A stretch of 64,000 nucleotides of DNA from Antedon mediterranea (taxonomy: Eukaryota; Echinodermata; Crinoidea; Comatulida; Antedonidae), in NCBI RefSeq assembly GCF_964355755.1, contig NC_092672.1, positions 7,316,001-7,380,000 on the forward strand. The letters are read 5' to 3'. Position 1 is the stretch's first letter. Each line of letters starts with the position of its first letter. Made by a program: the position numbers and the translations under genes. Below, piece by piece: positions 61,039 to 64,000 of the stretch. The notes under the pieces are model-generated. The model was given only the letters and a program-made list of their open reading frames with translations. It had not been told where the DNA came from and ran no database searches.

Positions 61039-63820
61039 TTAGTTCAGGGTTCCTCTACACTGAGAGCTGTTACAAAGGCAGGGTATCTTTTCTTCTTCAA
61101 TCGGGAACTTGTAGTCATAAGTGATTTCATCGCCCTTGTTAATCTGCCTCTTGGAGTAAATAACAATCTTTTTATGCGAGTCTACGTTGATGATCTTTGC
61201 ATAACAATTGGGCTGCAAACAAAAACAAAACAAAATACATTATTCTTTGATCAATAAAACATACTAATAAAACTGTTTTTCAACCAATATATGTATATTT
61301 ACCGTGCAGCTATGGTTGATGAAACGAGCAAAGTTTCCACATTTGGTAGCATCAATGATGGACTCGGAATCAATTCTAAATAAGTAGCTACTTCCAATTC
61401 CTATATTCTCATAGCGTTTCTCGCGCATATCCGCTATAGTTTGACGCACCATCTGTCCAACATACTCTACGACCATCTCGTCTTGTGATATTGTTTCCAA
61501 GGCATACAAGCCCCATCCGTGAATACCACTTTTGGAAAATTTCAGTTCTTTCTTCCGAAACTAATAAAAACAAACATCATTTATTTATTTTCCACACATT
61601 GAAGAAAATAGAACAGATATTTACTCTTTAGAAAACTTAAAGAAAAAAAAGATTAAAATTAATGAGGACAATCTATGAAAGGAGATCATCAAATCGGTTT
61701 TTAAAAAATGTCTTCACACACTTTACGAAGAATAAAACTGCTAAAATAAGTTGGTTGGTTTGCCTTACTTTAAGTTGATTAAATTTGAGTAGATCTGAAA
61801 CACTATCAGCCTGTGTGTGTGATAAGGAAGTCAGCAACCTTCTGTGGTCCAATCTAGCTTCCCTTGAAATACCTGGTCCAGTCTTTGTAACCACCTCTGA
61901 ACCTTGACGACCCTGATGCAAGAAAGATTGCAAATATTGATAAATTAACATGTGCGTAGGTTTGTAATGTTTATGCCTTTTCTTTTAAAAATATATAAAT
62001 TAAAATAATATCCACTCTTTAAGCCTTGTCTACACTATCAAACTTTATGTGAAAAAAATGTGCTGTGACATGATGTCATATCACTACTATATTTGGGAAT
62101 ATCACTATCACACTAGCACATCACACTTTTTTGTCAAAGTAGTTTGATAGTATAGACAAAACTTTATACTTTTGACTAACCTCTTCTGCTTCATTTCCTA
62201 TCGTACGTGGTCTATTAATATATCGTTTCTTTTCCTTCATTGTGATTTTGTAATAGCCTTGTGTTCTCGCACACCCTGTATCATGCTGGCCCTGTTCATC
62301 CTCTGTTTTTCTGCGCTTTTTTACAAATGCATTCTCCGGGAAGACAGTCAGTAAACATTGTTAAGGAAAGTAATATTATATTTGTAACAGTTTTTTATAT
62401 TACACCTAAATAAATTCCTGTCATTTGATTGCACGATTGTGGGTCACATGGCTTTACCTCGTGGAAATAGAATTTCATCTTTCACCTCATGAAATTATAA
62501 ACATTAATTATTTATATATTAATAAACTACATTGTTGGACTCTGTAATAGAAAGAACATTAGTTCTTTAATGAATCAATCAAACAGCACAATCTCACAAT
62601 AAATAAGTCAAAAAAAGATATAAAAGTGATCTTAAAAGGATATCTGGATGGCTAACCCAATGGCAGTAATTAAGCCAAGAGTGTCTGTTGTCCTGAAGTA
62701 ACATGCTGTATGTCTTGCGCAGAAAGCAAGCATCTTCCAAGTCGATACCAGTAGCAAGGATCTCGTACAGCTTCTGCCATTCATCGTAATAGTTCCTAGG
62801 ATGAAAGAGAGGCACCTGAGCTTCTTTTTCTTGCTCTGCACGTTGGATCTGCTCCTCAATGATGGTCTCAAGCTCTGTCTTCTTTCGTTTCCTTTTCTTG
62901 GTTGGTTTGACATCTTCTGGTGGTGTGTCAGCCTCTACTGGTGCCGATCCAACTTCTGCCTCAGACTTTGGTGCTGCAACCTTTTTGTCTTTTTCTGGTT
63001 GACTGTAGGAATGCTCAATTTCCATTGTGGTAGGTGGAGGTGCTGGAGGTGGTGAAGGCATCTTACAGTAGCTGTGATCCATAAGCATCATATCACGCAG
63101 ACTTGGTTCCTGTGGACGAGAGTATATTTTTATATTTCTTAATCAGAATGTGGTCTCTAATTTTAGAGAATATTTCACTGGAAGGGATTGATTGATTGAT
63201 AGATTAAGGGGGTGGGTGTCGTCCTGAGAACAAGGTGTAGGGTTATTTAAAACTTCTGTTTTTGCGATTTATTAAAACCAATAAATATAACAGAAAAGTT
63301 CACACTGTTACCTCATCAGCACTTTCAGTTTTTTCTGATGAATCTTCTGGTTTTTCTTCCTCATCTCCTCCTTCACTTTCCAACTCCCTAGCCTTTGAAG
63401 CCATCTCCACCAAGATCTCAAATGCATCAAGACCTGGACTTTCCTGCTTGCTTGTTTTGTTAGCTGCTTCTTTGGCCTTCTGTGAGGTAGACTTTGCTGC
63501 TTTTTCTTTGATCCTATACATGTATAAAGAAATGTACATCATAAGAAAATTGCCACCTTTCAAAACAATAGTACCAGTGGTTAGCAACAACAAATACTTT
63601 AATGAAATGCATACTGTAATGCATACAGATAAAGCTTATTCCAAAATCATATTTTAAAATCGAAAGAGTGTTAATGATGACATATATTATTATTTATAAC
63701 AATAGTTTGTTTTATCATTCTTACTTTACTGGCAGCTTTCCCTTGGCAATCGTGTCTCCATTTACCATGTCAGGTACTATTGATACATCCAGTTTAGCCT
63801 TCAATCCATCATCTGTATCT
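61039..63820 (-). CDS. SETD1: SETD1-type histone H3K4 methyltransferase, C-terminal part
   Basis: Seven minus-strand exons in view: 63820-63725, 63513-63312, 63109-62657, 62333-62181, 61912-61769, 61560-61303, 61212-61039; phases close, about 492 residues, and the gene continues past the right edge. SETD1 is the catalytic subunit of the COMPASS complex and methylates H3K4. The N-SET region includes [20 protein letters not shown] and [10 protein letters not shown], then [19 protein letters not shown] and DLLKFNQLK. The SET domain has [58 protein letters not shown] and EITYDYKFP. The post-SET Cys cluster is [13 protein letters not shown], ending at the stop as in vertebrate SETD1A/B. It cannot be assigned to A or B; invertebrates usually have one SETD1. 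The donor GTTAGC after 62657 and the acceptor before 62333 are weak, so that junction is approximate. Confidence 0.93.
62020..62166. mobile_element. MITE family A, copy 10
   Basis: Starts AAGCCTTGTCTACACTATCA and ends GTTTGATAGTATAGACAAAA. It lies in the SETD1 intron between 61912 and 62181, about 15 bases from the preceding exon's donor. Confidence 0.85.
62398..62525. repeat. Fragment of the element found at the ERK5 3' end
   Basis: TAAATAAATTCCTGTCATTT, TGGGTCACATGG and TTTCACCTCATGAAATTATA match parts of 26215-26330 and 26450-26770. It lies in a SETD1 intron. Confidence 0.55.
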
Positions 63821-64000
63821 CTGAAAAAACAACAACAAATAACAATGAAACATATTGTAATATTTACAATAATTTTAACTGAAATGATAACCTATGCCAG
63901 CCAAATAATTTGAGAAGAATCATGCTGTGGTATTTAAATATCATGAGCAGATGAAAATAAAATTTAATGGATTTTCTATCAACACAAAAACGTTTTGGTT

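Noticed and set aside
60692-61257. Plus-strand ORFs across the SETD1 3' end
   Set aside because: They are antisense to the SET domain exon and its 3' untranslated region.

Overview
This is eukaryotic, animal-type DNA: AT-rich, with GT-AG introns, no operons, and deuterostome-like gene structures. Organism identity is inferred. Frequent TAGGCCTA motifs, many short inverted-repeat elements and two fold-back transposons (a type described in sea urchins as TU elements) suggest an echinoderm. The species cannot be named from the sequence.

Layout. (1) 3-1502 (+): a cyclin-box protein whose reading frame is open to the left edge, with a 41-residue repeat carrying SUMO-interacting-motif-like strings. 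(2) 3409-11715 (+): a complete ten-exon secreted alpha-carbonic anhydrase. (3) 12522-22273 (-): a twelve-exon major facilitator transporter of the SVOP/SV2-related type. (4) 26802-31198 (-): a complete MAPK7/ERK5 orthologue with the activation motif TNY instead of TEY. (5) 36330-38002 (+): a small bHLH/coiled-coil factor with a long 3' untranslated region. (6) 41-50 kb: a block of tandem repeats and inverted-repeat elements, including a 24-bp minisatellite, an array of exon-like 96-bp units interrupted by a fold-back element, and a 3.6-kb element with long inverted arms. (7) 53278-55190 (+): a three-exon VKOR-type quinone/epoxide reductase. (8) 55895-58100 (+): a five-exon theta-class glutathione S-transferase. 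(9) 61039 to beyond the right edge (-): the C-terminal part of a SETD1-type histone H3K4 methyltransferase (N-SET, SET, post-SET).

In all multi-exon models the exon phases close exactly and splice sites are GT-AG, so the boundaries are well supported unless an entry says otherwise. The genes do not form a pathway. SETD1 and GSTT converge. The ERK5 start faces the presumed bHLH promoter across about 0.7 kb, suggesting a divergent promoter. VKOR and GSTT lie head to tail about 0.7 kb apart.

Mobile DNA is abundant: at least ten copies of one MITE (family A), several of a CCAAT-box-bearing MITE (family C), LINE 3' ends, a tRNA-derived SINE and two fold-back elements. Most ORFs over these repeats are artefacts of repeat periods divisible by three.
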